The notes: a model not told the origin generated them from the letters alone. 64,000 nucleotides of DNA from SZUA-320 sp963707875 (GCA_963707875.1 CAVPRU010000003.1:248001-312000); one strand, 5' to 3'; shown: positions 9,201-16,679, counted from the stretch's first letter. Numbers and translations are program-made.

Positions 9201-9379
9201 TGTTGCCAGAACCCTTCGGCCAGCCATTCCTCGACCGAATAGCCCAGCAGTGAATCAGGATGGCCGCTGACGAAGGTGTAGCGGAAGGTGTCCGGGTCAG
9301 CCTCCCAGACGATGGCGTCGATCCCGGCGAGCAGGGCCTGCAGGTCGGGGAGGGTGATCCTCGACGACGCGTCCGTCAC
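6200..9379 (-). CDS. Multi-PAS hybrid sensor histidine kinase/response regulator
   Basis: A 1059-residue cytoplasmic hybrid kinase without a transmembrane segment. Four PAS/PAC units lie at about residues 8-125, 135-255, 262-385 and 390-510. HisKA has H546 (KMSHEIRTPMNG). The ATPase domain has N-box LLGNAIKF, G1 DTGIGIAEE and G2 GSGLGLAITRQLV. Two receivers follow. The first (about 780-895) is degenerate: the usual acceptor position aligns with Ser in AVISADRS. The second (about 925-1045) is canonical, with EDN, D975 (LVLMDLQMP) and Lys in YISKPI. The GTG start overlaps the upstream regulator stop by 4 bases (GTGA), and the HPt gene overlaps its end. PAS ligands are unknown; stacked PAS domains suggest redox, oxygen or small-molecule sensing. 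Confidence 0.93.
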   Translation of the reverse strand: MTDASSRITLPDLQALLAGIDAIVWEADPDTFRYTFVSGHPDSLLGYSVEEWLAEGFWQQRLHPADREATELLARTETDAGRDHLLEYRILTADGHPVRLRDQVRVVRQDGRVSRLRGVMIDITQRHREREEFRETRDLLDSVLGSIDAIVYSHSLTLNERRYINPAVGRIFGRPPEDFVRNPRAWIEMVHPGDRRRVQQAMEEVVAAGGIDLEYRIVRSDGSTAWLRDRARVVPGVDGRPERVDGVAGDVTLRKEAELALQRSEEQTRAIIDSALDAVITTDVGGRITGWNQCAVTIFGWSAGEVLGRPLEQIIIPPDQRADHLRWFRGFRKAGSSALPRRRMETQALRHDGTLFPVEISLSPIRVGNRLTFSIFLRDISEQRQDGLALRESEARYRALINSAPDGIFTLDVEGRVVSVNPAFQIRMGRMAKDWVGQPFDPLLDPRDVADARRILDLVLRRQAVAPRFEVRLLPTSAEPFVAEITISPLVREGAVVGVIGVARDVSERKEAEAALERYAQDLEAARLKAVDASRAKAEFLAKMSHEIRTPMNGVMGMVTLLLETELAPEQRNFAETALRSADALLTLINDILDFSRLEAGKLSLHEGPFDLGRLAHEVTTLLAPRAEERGLQVVLRVRPGVPDTVRGDSARVRQVLTNLLGNAIKFTDRGRVLVEIRAVALSEGAPGIELVVEDTGIGIAEEHRRQLFTEFHQLSHAGTPRSGSGLGLAITRQLVDLMGGELSLSSSEGRGSVFTVRLPLLPVKDQTTTKSGSGEVRGIRVLVLESDVLARASLCELLESEGIAPVPAGSAGEAAAIVEESRAGRPLDAAVISADRSFEDLLPLLQQPGLQGRVVLLTPSTLHGEARRRGGDGVVSCLIKPAFGPAVVASIASIVNQAPVRVSGIWRTPRRKGATPPPQPDRPLRVLLVEDNRVNQVVAARLLEKLGCQVILADTGAAAVRLHAEADFDLVLMDLQMPVMDGFQATARIREREQATGRTVPIIAITANAMSGDRERCLEAGMDDYISKPIGLADLLQAITRTVSPRLTISAPASTLGA

Positions 9380-9933
9380 GGGATGATCAGGTCGAAGTGC
9401 CGTCCGGCGCAGGTGGGGCAGACCCCATGCGAAAGCCTGGAGTTGGTCTGGGAGGCAAGGTACTGATCGATGGGAGCCCAGGAGGCGGCGTCCACCCGGA
9501 TGCTCTGGCAGTAGGAACAGATCGGCAGCAGCTCCTTCAGCTGGGTGACGGTCCGCTCGAGACCCAGTACCCGCTCGGCGACCCGGAGCCGGGCCAGCAG
9601 GGTTTCCTGATCGATGGGCTTGGAGAGAAAGTCATCGGCGCCCGCTTCCATGCCCTCCAGAAAGCTGTTGCGCCCCTCCTTGGCCGAGAGGAGGATCGAG
9701 TAGGTGTAGGCGGGCCGTCGGGCGGCTCGAATCCGCCGCACCAGCTCGAGGCCATCCATGTCGGGCATGACCCAGTCGGTGATCACCAGCGACACGATGA
9801 TCTCCTGGAACACCTGCCATGCCTGGGCTCCGTTCTCCACCACCAGGGGTTCGTAGCCGTTGTCGAAGAGAATCCGTTCGAGGATCCGCCGGGCCACTGG
9901 CTCGTCGTCGACCACCAGGACGCGCATGGCCAT
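9376..9933 (-). CDS. Response regulator with C-terminal Cys-rich (CxxC...CPxC) module
   Basis: A 185-residue protein. The receiver (residues 3-118) has acidic pair DDE, D53 (LVITDWVMP) and Lys in FLSKPI. After a short helix there is a module of about 45 residues: LLPICSYC (C139, C142), then SHGVCPTC (C172, C175). This module recurs at the C termini of receiver and PAS proteins in many bacteria and looks like a zinc or metal site; its function is not established. There is no DNA-binding domain. The ATG touches the HD-GYP stop (TGATG), and its stop overlaps the kinase GTG, so all three genes are coupled. It is a plausible output or adaptor of the hybrid kinase. Confidence 0.88.
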   Translation of the reverse strand: MAMRVLVVDDEPVARRILERILFDNGYEPLVVENGAQAWQVFQEIIVSLVITDWVMPDMDGLELVRRIRAARRPAYTYSILLSAKEGRNSFLEGMEAGADDFLSKPIDQETLLARLRVAERVLGLERTVTQLKELLPICSYCQSIRVDAASWAPIDQYLASQTNSRLSHGVCPTCAGRHFDLIIP

Positions 9934-10904
9934 CAGGCGGCGTGCATCGCCACGACGGTACCGGTCGCCACCATGGCGGCGAATTCCTGCACGATGGCGG
10001 GATTCCACCAGCCCCGTGCCACTTCGGCATCGATCACGGCCAGGGCTTCGGCCGGGGTAACCGCTCGCCGGTAGGGGCGGTCGGAGGTCAGGGCGTCAAA
10101 GACATCCACCACCTGGAGTACCTGAGCCGTCCGGGGGATGGCGTCCCCCACCAACCCATCGGGGTAACCGGAACCATCCAGCCGCTCGTGGTGATGGCGG
10201 ATGATGGGCAGCACCAGGCCAAAGGACTTGATCGGGCGGCAGATCTCTGCGCCCCGCACCGGGTGTTCCTGAATGATCAGGCGCTCTTCCGGTGTCAGGG
10301 GACCCCGCTTGAGCAGAATCGCATCCGGGATGGCCACCTTGCCAATGTCGTGGAGCGCGCCGGCCATCCGGAGCGCCTCAATCTCCCGATCGGACAGACC
10401 CAGTCGAGCGCCCAAAGCGACCCCCATGCAGGAGAGTCGCTCACAGTGGCCATGGGTGTAGGGATCACGCGCCTCGATCGACAGTGCCAGGGTCGTCACC
10501 ACCGATTCGATCCGCTCCAGCTGGTCGATGAAACTCTTGGTTCTCAGCAGGGAGCGGACCCGGGCGATCAGCTCGGCCACGACGTATGGCTTGGAGAGGA
10601 AATCGTCGGCCCCGACCTCGATCCCCCGGACCCGGTCATCCGAATTGCCCAATCCGGTCACCAGAACGACCGGGATCAATCGGGTCGCCGGATTGTCCTT
10701 GATCTGGGCACAGACGGCGAATCCATCGAGGCCCGGCATCACCACGTCCAGCAGCACCAGATCAGGGGGGCGGCGCTCCAGCAGCGCCAACGCCCGAATC
10801 CCGCTCTCGGCCGTGACGACCTCCAGTCCCTCGGCTCCCAACAGCCGTTCCAGGATCATCCGGACTCCCAGGTCGTCATCCACCACGAGTACCAGGGGTT
10901 TCAT
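9933..10904 (-). CDS. Response regulator with HD-GYP domain (putative c-di-GMP phosphodiesterase)
   Basis: A 323-residue RpfG-like protein. The receiver has D53 (LVLLDVVMP) and Lys in FLSKPY. The HD-GYP domain is at about 135-320, with YTHGHCERL, the HD pair H185-D186 in LHDIGKV, HHHERLDGSGYPDGL with an intact GYP, and DVFDALTSDRPYRR. All metal and substrate motifs I can check are present, so c-di-GMP hydrolysis controlled by phosphorylation is expected. ATG 10904 was chosen because the receiver begins there and the preceding receiver gene stops 10 bases upstream. It sits in the operon with the multi-PAS kinase. Confidence 0.92.
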   Translation of the reverse strand: MKPLVLVVDDDLGVRMILERLLGAEGLEVVTAESGIRALALLERRPPDLVLLDVVMPGLDGFAVCAQIKDNPATRLIPVVLVTGLGNSDDRVRGIEVGADDFLSKPYVVAELIARVRSLLRTKSFIDQLERIESVVTTLALSIEARDPYTHGHCERLSCMGVALGARLGLSDREIEALRMAGALHDIGKVAIPDAILLKRGPLTPEERLIIQEHPVRGAEICRPIKSFGLVLPIIRHHHERLDGSGYPDGLVGDAIPRTAQVLQVVDVFDALTSDRPYRRAVTPAEALAVIDAEVARGWWNPAIVQEFAAMVATGTVVAMHAA

Positions 10905-10914
10905 CGTCGGGGCC

Positions 10915-11286
10915 TCAGGTCGGGACCAGGAGGGCGTCAATGTCGCGGAGCAGTTCTGCCGCACCGAAGGGTTTGCCGAGCACGCGGGCCGCCCCGAAGG
11001 CACGGGCCACGGAGAGATAGCTGTCAGCCCCGATCTTGCCGCCGCCGGACATGGCGATGACCGGAACTTGCACCCCTTCGCGGCGGAGATCCTGGATGGT
11101 CTCCAGCCCCTCCTTCTCCGGCATGATCAGGTCAATGATGATGAGATCGGGCTGGACCTCTCGGCGTCGCTCCAGGGCCTCGCGGCCGTTGCTGGCCTCG
11201 AACACCTCGTGCTCGGCACGCTCCAGCGTTCGACGCAGCATTCGACGGACGCTGTCATCGTCATCAACGAGAAGAATTCTGGCCAT
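10915..11286 (-). CDS. Stand-alone receiver (CheY-like) response regulator
   Basis: A 123-residue single-domain receiver. It has acidic cluster DDDD, D52 (LIIIDLIMP) and Lys in VLGKPF near the C terminus, with a Ser-Gly-Gly-Gly insert where CheY has its Thr/Ser switch. It is the first gene of the minus-strand operon that continues into HD-GYP, REC-Cys, hybrid kinase and HPt. A purine-rich GAGGGTGG lies upstream of the ATG. It may act as phosphate sink or intermediate in the relay, or as a CheY-like effector. No output domain is present. Confidence 0.9.
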   Translation of the reverse strand: MARILLVDDDDSVRRMLRRTLERAEHEVFEASNGREALERRREVQPDLIIIDLIMPEKEGLETIQDLRREGVQVPVIAMSGGGKIGADSYLSVARAFGAARVLGKPFGAAELLRDIDALLVPT

Positions 11287-11353
11287 CTGTCCACCCTCAG
11301 TAGAGGAATCCCAATTCGAGAACTGTCCGGGGCCTGGCGACCCATCGGCAAGT

Positions 11354-11385
11354 CCCTCCTTGCCCCTCCGGAGGGGCAAGGAGGG
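11354..11385. repeat. Perfect 32-bp palindrome in divergent promoter region
   Basis: The 32 bases are their own reverse complement with no spacer (centre at 11369/11370; each arm is CCCTCC, TTG, CCCCTCC or its complement). It lies 68 bases upstream of the receiver gene start (minus strand) and about 190 bases upstream of the HDOD gene (plus strand). It could be an operator for a dimeric regulator, a cruciform, or part of a leader hairpin. There is no T-run on either side, so a terminator is unlikely. Confidence 0.8.
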
Positions 11386-11482
11386 TGCCACTGGGCGGTC
11401 TCCGTAAACTGTTTGATGTCAACCATCTCGCGGTTCATCCTCCACCGGGAACTCGGCAGAAGCTGCCGACGCGACCGGCAAG

Positions 11483-11528
11483 GAATGCCTCTTCAAGGCG
11501 GAGGAGAATGCCCCCTCAAGGCGGAGGA
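11483..11528 (+). repeat. Two tandem 23-bp repeats upstream of HDOD gene
   Basis: Two head-to-tail 23-base units (11483-11505 and 11506-11528) differ at only two positions; the shared core is TCAAGGCGGAGGA. They end 48 bases before the HDOD start. A period of about two helical turns suggests paired binding sites on one DNA face, but this could also be a recent slippage duplication. Each copy contains a GGAGGA that could mimic a ribosome site but has no start codon nearby. Confidence 0.75.
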
Positions 11529-11575
11529 AAGCGGGGCCGATAGTCTGTGAACCAGTCCATTGGCCAGGAGAGCGT

Positions 11576-12430
11576 GTGAGCTTCACCGAACGATTTGCCA
11601 GAGTCCTCGAAACCCGGGAGGAGCTGCCGGCGTTGCCCGCCACCGCCCTCCAGGTGCGCGCGCTCCTGGCGCGCGAGGACATCAACGGCAGCGAGATCGT
11701 ATCCCTCATCGCTCGGGACCCTGCCCTGGCGCTCCGACTGCTCAAAGCCGCCAACACCGCGGGGATAGCCCGGACCGAGGGCCACGTGACCTCCATCGAG
11801 GTGGCGGTGGAGCGACTCGGATTGGAGCGGGTGGCCTCGCTCTGCCTGGGGGTCGGAGCCATCCGGCTGTTCGAGACCGGTCGGAATCTCGACTACCAGA
11901 GGTTCTGGACCCACTCGGTTGCGGTCGGCACCGTCGCCGGGGCCATTGCCGCCCGGCGGGACATCGGGAATCCCTCCGACGCCTACATCGCCGGCCTGTT
12001 GCACGACGTGGGCATCTTCTTTCTGGACCAGTACCTGCCCGACGTCTTCACCCAGATACGCGACCTGGCCGACCCGAACACGCCACGGTGGCGCTTGGAG
12101 ATCCAACGGCTCGGGATGGATCACGGACAGCTGGGTGCCAAGCTCCTGGAGCGGTGGTACCTCCCGGTGAGGGTCGTCGCCGCGGTGGCCCATCACCATC
12201 AACCCCCGTGGGATCCCGGGCCGAGCCGCCAGTTGGCCCTCGTGGTCGGGGCGGCGGAGGCACTGGTCACCGAATCTGGCGAGGGTCTGGTGGACGAGGG
12301 ACCCGCGGATCCGGTGGCTGACGCGGCACTCACGGCCCTTGGGCTCACCCAGGTCGAAGTGCACAGGCTCCGGATCGACATGGCGGGGGTGGCGATGGAA
12401 GCGGCCGGCTGGCTCGGTGCGGCTTCCTAG
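11576..12430 (+). CDS. HDOD domain protein
   Basis: A 284-residue protein that is almost entirely one HDOD domain (about residues 15-215). It has the characteristic LPALPATALQVRALL entry, the IVSLIARDPALALRLLKAAN helix, and an HD-like segment LLHDVGIFFLDQY. HDOD proteins are non-enzymatic or weakly characterised relatives of HD hydrolases, used in bacterial signalling next to chemotaxis and c-di-GMP proteins. The start is GTG 11576 with AGGAG at 11566-11570. It is divergent from the phosphorelay operon, with a palindrome and tandem repeats between them, suggesting co-regulation. Confidence 0.88.
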   Translation: MSFTERFARVLETREELPALPATALQVRALLAREDINGSEIVSLIARDPALALRLLKAANTAGIARTEGHVTSIEVAVERLGLERVASLCLGVGAIRLFETGRNLDYQRFWTHSVAVGTVAGAIAARRDIGNPSDAYIAGLLHDVGIFFLDQYLPDVFTQIRDLADPNTPRWRLEIQRLGMDHGQLGAKLLERWYLPVRVVAAVAHHHQPPWDPGPSRQLALVVGAAEALVTESGEGLVDEGPADPVADAALTALGLTQVEVHRLRIDMAGVAMEAAGWLGAAS

Positions 12431-12442
12431 AGGGGCGGAACC

Positions 12443-12757
12443 ATGAGACCGGGCACCCTGCCCGATGGTTCGCGCTGCCTCCGCATCACCGGCGGCCTGA
12501 CCGCGGTGGCACTCCTGATCGGCGCCAGCCGGGCCGAAGCCCAGGTCGGCTCCTCAGGTGGCGGACGGGGGGCGATCACGGTGAGCGCTACCGTTCTCAA
12601 CGTCGCCCCGACCGGGGATGCCCGGGCCGCGCTCGGCGCGGCGCTCCTGATGGGGAATCAGGTAAGAGCGGAGAGCCGGCTGGCGCAGATCCGGGTGCTC
12701 GTCGCCCCGGGCGATCCCAGACGGCGAATCGCCACCATCAACTTCCTGGCCAACTAG
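12443..12757 (+). CDS. Small secreted protein, unknown
   Basis: A 104-residue protein with a signal peptide: hydrophobic segment TAVALLIGA, then probable cleavage after AEA before QVGSSGG. The mature part of about 70 residues has a Gly-rich start, an ITVSATVLNV strand and a basic patch (GDPRRRIATINFL). No family was recognised. It begins 12 bases after the HDOD stop, so it is probably co-transcribed. Its TAG and the TAG of the next, opposite gene share the bases CTAG at 12754-12757. Confidence 0.65.
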   Translation: MRPGTLPDGSRCLRITGGLTAVALLIGASRAEAQVGSSGGGRGAITVSATVLNVAPTGDARAALGAALLMGNQVRAESRLAQIRVLVAPGDPRRRIATINFLAN

Positions 12758-13005
12758 CCCCGGGGCTTCGCCAATCGCCGGAGCGCCTCGAGGTGTTCCA
12801 GGGCACTCTTCCCGGTGGCCGGCGCCGCCGGCGCCACCGCGAACAGATCGCGGATATCCAGCAGAATCTCCAGCATCAGCTGATCCCGCATGTAGGCGCT
12901 GTCGAGCTCACCCATCCGACCGGTCTGGTCGGCGGTCCGGGCCAGTTCGTACGACTCGCGGTAGATGGTTTCCAGGTTGGCGAGAATCCGCTCGCGGGAA
13001 CGCAT
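12754..13005 (-). CDS. Small helical protein, unknown
   Basis: An 83-residue protein that is mostly helical and charged (RERILANLETIYRESYELA, then LMLEILLDIRDL), with an Ala/Pro linker and a basic end. There is no signal peptide or membrane segment. No family was recognised. It is convergent with the secreted protein before it and overlaps it by the shared stop sequence. The amphipathic helices could mediate dimerisation. Confidence 0.6.
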   Translation of the reverse strand: MRSRERILANLETIYRESYELARTADQTGRMGELDSAYMRDQLMLEILLDIRDLFAVAPAAPATGKSALEHLEALRRLAKPRG

Positions 13006-13124
13006 GGATGCCTTTGGGCTGGGGGGTGGTGGTTTGGTCTCCGGTTTGACGCCGCGCGTTTCAACGGCTAATCTAGCCCGTCCGACCCTCCGGTGAATCC
13101 GCCGTCATCTTCAGGAGTCCCCAG

Positions 13125-13451
13125 ATGAGCTTGACCCAGGCCCAGCAGCGCGTTGACCGGTGGATTGCCCGGTTCGAGGAGGGGTACTTCGCCCCCCTGA
13201 CCAACCTGGCCCGGTTGACCGAGGAGGTCGGCGAACTGGCCCGGGAGATCAATCATCGATTCGGCCAGAAGACCAAGAAGCCGGAGGAACCCGAGGGGGA
13301 CCTGGCCATGGAGATGGCCGACATCCTCTTCGTCCTGATCTGCATGGCCAACCGGGAGGGCATCGATCTGGACCAGGCCTTTGACCGGATGATGGCCAAG
13401 GTGGAGGCCCGGGACGAATCCCGCTGGACCCGGAAGGCCGACCCGAACTAG
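13125..13451 (+). CDS. MazG-like nucleotide pyrophosphohydrolase
   Basis: A 108-residue single-domain MazG-like protein. It has the EExxE...ExxD metal-binding pattern of the all-alpha NTP pyrophosphatase fold: LTEEVGELAREI near residue 32 and EMADILFVLICMANREGID near residue 63. Such enzymes hydrolyse (d)NTPs to the monophosphate and PPi, often acting on damaged or non-canonical nucleotides. The YpjD-type small MazG proteins are the closest class by length. The gene stands alone, with about 120 bases of upstream region. Confidence 0.88.
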   Translation: MSLTQAQQRVDRWIARFEEGYFAPLTNLARLTEEVGELAREINHRFGQKTKKPEEPEGDLAMEMADILFVLICMANREGIDLDQAFDRMMAKVEARDESRWTRKADPN

Positions 13452-13538
13452 GAACGACGCCACCCCTCGCTCGACGGGCTATCTTTCCGGAGAGCACCCA
13501 CCAGACCTTTGACCCGAACCTGAGCGGGTGGCCGGACC

Positions 13539-14882
13539 ATGATGACCTTGCGCAGCGCAGCCGCCGTCATCGGCATCAGTAGCGTCGTGACGCTGGGATG
13601 GGCTTTCGGGCGTCCATTGTTCCATCGGCCGCTGGCCGCCCAGGATGCAGAGGCCCGGATGGCCGCGGCGACCCAAGCCGGCGACTCGGTCGCGCTGGGC
13701 CGGCTGGCCCACCGCCAGTGCCAGGACCGTCAGGGCGCCGATCGTCAGCAATGTTACGAACAGTATTTCCTGGCGCTGGCCGGGACCGGTGGTGTCCGCC
13801 TCAGCCTCGCCTCGCTGAGCGTGCTGGCCGACCTCGACCGGGTGGTCCGGGCCGAGGGACACGTCTACACCCATATCATCGGGATCAGGTCGTGGCAGCC
13901 CGGGCTCGATATCGGCGCGGTGTTCGCCGCCTGCACCGGCCTCTTCCAGTCGGGCTGCTACCATGGGGTAATCCAGTCCTACCTCACCGGCGAGGGAGGG
14001 ATCGATTCGACCAAGGTGGTCTGGCTCTGCGATATCGTGGCCCAGAAGACACCGGGCTACCTCGCCCGGTTCCAGTGCGTCCATGGCATGGGGCATGGTC
14101 TGGAGATGGCCCTGAACTGGGATCTCCCTCGCGCCCTGAGCGGTTGCGACTGGCTGCCGAGTCCCTGGGATCGGGAGGCGTGCTATGGCGGCGCTTTCAT
14201 GGAGAACGCGGTCGCCTCGAGTCCACGGGCTCATCATCCCGCGGCCCAGATCATCGCCAACAGGGACGCCGAGTCCGCGGGGCCCGAAGACCATTCGAGC
14301 CATGACGGGCACGCCATGGGGGCCGGCCCACCCCCCTTCCAGATGCGGGACTCCGCCGACGCCCTCTATCCCTGCTCGATCATGGCCGAGCAATACCTGC
14401 AGTCCTGTTATCAGCTCCAAGGCGGGATACTGCTCGACCGAACCGGGCAAGACTGGACCGCGGCAGCGGCGGAGTGCGACCGGGCGCCGGCTCACGTTCG
14501 GCACCTCTGCTATCTGAGTCTGGGCACCAACGCCAGCGGGTTCACGGTCCAGGATACCAAGCGGGCGATCCGATACTGCAGCGTCGGGGATCCAGGCTAT
14601 CAGCCGTGGTGTTTTCTGGGCGTAGCCAAGAACTACGTCGATGTGACCGGGCGGGCGGAGGACGGGATCGAGTTCTGCCGCGCGGTTCCCGAGGGGCGCA
14701 ACCAGCGGCAGTGCTGGGTGGCCATCGGAGAGGAGTTGCTGGTGCTCTACACCGGGGATTCAGGAGCCAGGGAGCGGTACTGCGGGGCCGCGCCGGAGAA
14801 CGGCAGGGAGGCCTGTCGCTATGGGGCCGGACTGCTGGCGGCAGCGCCCGAGGGGCTTCCGATTGTCCCTGGCGTGCCCTGA
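13539..14882 (+). CDS. Large Cys/His-rich secreted protein, unknown
   Basis: A 447-residue protein with an N-terminal hydrophobic segment (about 5-25) and probable cleavage before AQDAEA, so it should be exported. The mature chain has about 20 cysteines, often in spaced pairs. It also has two HG motifs, SGCYHGVIQ and VHGMGHGLEM, and a His-rich loop near residue 245 (DHSSHDGHAMG). Repeated units of the form C(Y/W)xxxG...C suggest tandem helical repeats stapled by disulfides. The HGMGHG motif resembles a metal or haem site but has no assigned family that I recognise. There is about 90 bases of upstream spacing and no operon partner on this strand. Confidence 0.8.
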   Translation: MMTLRSAAAVIGISSVVTLGWAFGRPLFHRPLAAQDAEARMAAATQAGDSVALGRLAHRQCQDRQGADRQQCYEQYFLALAGTGGVRLSLASLSVLADLDRVVRAEGHVYTHIIGIRSWQPGLDIGAVFAACTGLFQSGCYHGVIQSYLTGEGGIDSTKVVWLCDIVAQKTPGYLARFQCVHGMGHGLEMALNWDLPRALSGCDWLPSPWDREACYGGAFMENAVASSPRAHHPAAQIIANRDAESAGPEDHSSHDGHAMGAGPPPFQMRDSADALYPCSIMAEQYLQSCYQLQGGILLDRTGQDWTAAAAECDRAPAHVRHLCYLSLGTNASGFTVQDTKRAIRYCSVGDPGYQPWCFLGVAKNYVDVTGRAEDGIEFCRAVPEGRNQRQCWVAIGEELLVLYTGDSGARERYCGAAPENGREACRYGAGLLAAAPEGLPIVPGVP

Positions 14883-14979
14883 ACCCGGTTGGGCGCGGAA
14901 CCTGGGCTGGCGCTCCCTCGGTATCTCCTGTGAACGCCTGCGGCCGACAACTCGGGGTGGCCGCCAGTGATGGTGCAAG

Positions 14980-15648
14980 TCAGTTGGCGTATCGGAGTAC
15001 GGCAACGAGGTGGCAGGCGGTCCCGGCGAGCACGAACAGGTGCCACACGAAATGGGCGTACCGCACCCGGGAGGCTGCGTAGAACCCGACCCCCGCGGTG
15101 TACCCGACCCCGCCGGCCGCGAGCCAGAACAGTCCCCACCCTGGAACCGCCTGCCACAGCGGCTTTGCCGCAACCAGGACCAGCCAACCCATCCCCAGGT
15201 ACACCCCCGTTGACAGCCGCGGGTGGCGCACGCCCCCGACCGACTTGAGCAGAATGCCGGCCAGAGCGAGGGCCCAGATGAGTCCGAACAGCGTCCAACC
15301 CCAGGGTCCCCTCAGGACGCCGAGGGTGAATGGGGTGTAGGTCCCGGCGATCAGGAGGTAGATCGCCCCGTGATCCAGGATTCGCCACACCCGCTTGGCG
15401 CGACTCGGCGGGATGGCGTGGTACAGCGTCGAGGTGAGGTAGAGCAGGACCATGGTCGTGCCGAAGATCGCGGCACCCACGATGGCGGCCGGGCCATGGG
15501 GCACGGCGCTGATCACCAGCACTGGAAGCGCGATCAGGGTACCGAGCAGGCCGATGCCGTGGCTGAGACTGTTGGCGATTTCCTCCCCTGGGGATTGGGC
15601 CCGAGGCCGGACCAGCAATGCCTCAATTACCTCATCGCCGGGGGCCAC
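14980..15648 (-). CDS. Hemolysin III (TrhA/PAQR-like) membrane protein
   Basis: A 222-residue protein with seven predicted transmembrane helices. Family hallmarks are ANSLSHGIGLLG near the N terminus, the SSTLYHAI-type motif (here TSTLYHAIP), LDHGAIYLLIAGTYTP in the middle, and a terminal FVWHLFVLAGTACH. The conserved Ser/His/Asp residues of the PAQR-type metal centre are all visible. Bacterial members are linked to membrane homeostasis rather than proven haemolysis. The start is GTG 15648, 3 bases after the stop of the upstream gene, so it is likely co-transcribed with the VOC-type gene. Confidence 0.9.
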   Translation of the reverse strand: MAPGDEVIEALLVRPRAQSPGEEIANSLSHGIGLLGTLIALPVLVISAVPHGPAAIVGAAIFGTTMVLLYLTSTLYHAIPPSRAKRVWRILDHGAIYLLIAGTYTPFTLGVLRGPWGWTLFGLIWALALAGILLKSVGGVRHPRLSTGVYLGMGWLVLVAAKPLWQAVPGWGLFWLAAGGVGYTAGVGFYAASRVRYAHFVWHLFVLAGTACHLVAVLRYAN

Positions 15649-15651
15649 GGG

Positions 15652-16341
15652 TCAGTCGCTGGTGAACCGTACGGTGCCGCGTGGGCACTGGAGAGTCACC
15701 GAGGCGCTCCTCTCAGGACCGGCTCGGACCACCACGGCCAGTCCGAGCAGGCGGACCAGACCGCTCAGGCCGGTCGGGTCAGGCTCGGTGATCAGGAACT
15801 CGGTGAGGGTGCACCCGGTCGGGGTGGTGGTGCTCGGGTGGGCGACCTGCCTGCCCCACTCGATGAAGAAGGGGGCGTTCGGCGAGTCCACTCCGGGCAG
15901 GGCGGCCGTGGTCCAGGTCAGGAGTCCCCCGTCGGGCTGACGGCGGGACCCCGGCGCCGGATCGGCAAGCGCGATCCCCTCCGTGCCCAGGCGCTGCCGC
16001 AACGCGGTGATATCGCTGGTGTGAATCGCCCAGCCGACCAGACCCAGCGGTTCCACCGGGACGGTGTCGACAGTCGGGGCGAGCAGTTCCAGGTACCGCC
16101 CTTGGCCGAGGCTGACCAGGGCGTTCTGAGTCCCCCGCCCCGGATGTTGCCCACCCCACGTCGGGGTGACACCGGTCAGCCGGGCAAAGGTGGCCGAGCC
16201 CTGAGCCAGGGAGCCGGTATACAGAATGATGTGGTCGAGTCCTTCGGAGGGGCCGACCTGTGCCACCGCTCGCTCGGTTCCCGTCAGCATTGCTGCCAGG
16301 AGCAGGCCCCACCGACCGAGCCGCCCGGGCCGACCGGTCAC
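15652..16341 (-). CDS. Exported VOC/glyoxalase-like protein
   Basis: A 229-residue protein. GTG 16341 overlaps the preceding stop (GTGA) and gives a signal peptide ending AVAQ before VGPSEG. The mature part begins GLDHIILYTG, the first strand of a vicinal-oxygen-chelate (glyoxalase-like) fold, with the metal-ligand-type His. Later segments are RYLELLAP (Glu ligand type) and LVGWAIHTSDI. The closest family is the glyoxalase-like domain often annotated as VOC family protein of unknown substrate. Export of such a fold is less common. A longer upstream reading is possible but would run over the preceding gene. Confidence 0.75.
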   Translation of the reverse strand: MTGRPGRLGRWGLLLAAMLTGTERAVAQVGPSEGLDHIILYTGSLAQGSATFARLTGVTPTWGGQHPGRGTQNALVSLGQGRYLELLAPTVDTVPVEPLGLVGWAIHTSDITALRQRLGTEGIALADPAPGSRRQPDGGLLTWTTAALPGVDSPNAPFFIEWGRQVAHPSTTTPTGCTLTEFLITEPDPTGLSGLVRLLGLAVVVRAGPERSASVTLQCPRGTVRFTSD

Positions 16342-16679
16342 CTGAGTCGACCGATCTGGTCGGCAAGCTCGCGGGCCAGCGCCTGAAGTTCGAGGTGCTC
16401 CGGGTGGAGGCTCCCGGCCGGCCGGGAGGTGAGTGCGGCCTGGACAGCCCGAAGGCCCTCGACCGCTCGGCGAAGCTTCAGGCGCTCGACCCGCACCGGG
16501 GCGAGGGCCCCATGGCCGGCCGAGAGAATGGCCCACATGTTGGTGCGAAGGGTATCGACCGAGCGCTTCAGGTCCTCGAGGCCGGGGGGCGCGGCCGGGG
16601 CCCGGGCCAGGCGGGTGTCGACCTCGTGCAGCAGGCCACGGAGCGTGGCCAGTTGTCGGGCGAGCGACTCGTCTGCCAT
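16338..16679 (-). CDS. Small coiled-coil protein, unknown
   Basis: A 113-residue, fully helical, soluble protein. Leu heptads run through residues 5-35 and 75-112 (ARQLATLRGLLHEVD; ELQALARELADQIGRL). No family was recognised. Its stop overlaps the start of the exported VOC-like gene by 4 bases (GTGA), so the pair is translationally coupled, followed by the hemolysin III gene. Confidence 0.6.
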   Translation of the reverse strand: MADESLARQLATLRGLLHEVDTRLARAPAAPPGLEDLKRSVDTLRTNMWAILSAGHGALAPVRVERLKLRRAVEGLRAVQAALTSRPAGSLHPEHLELQALARELADQIGRLR

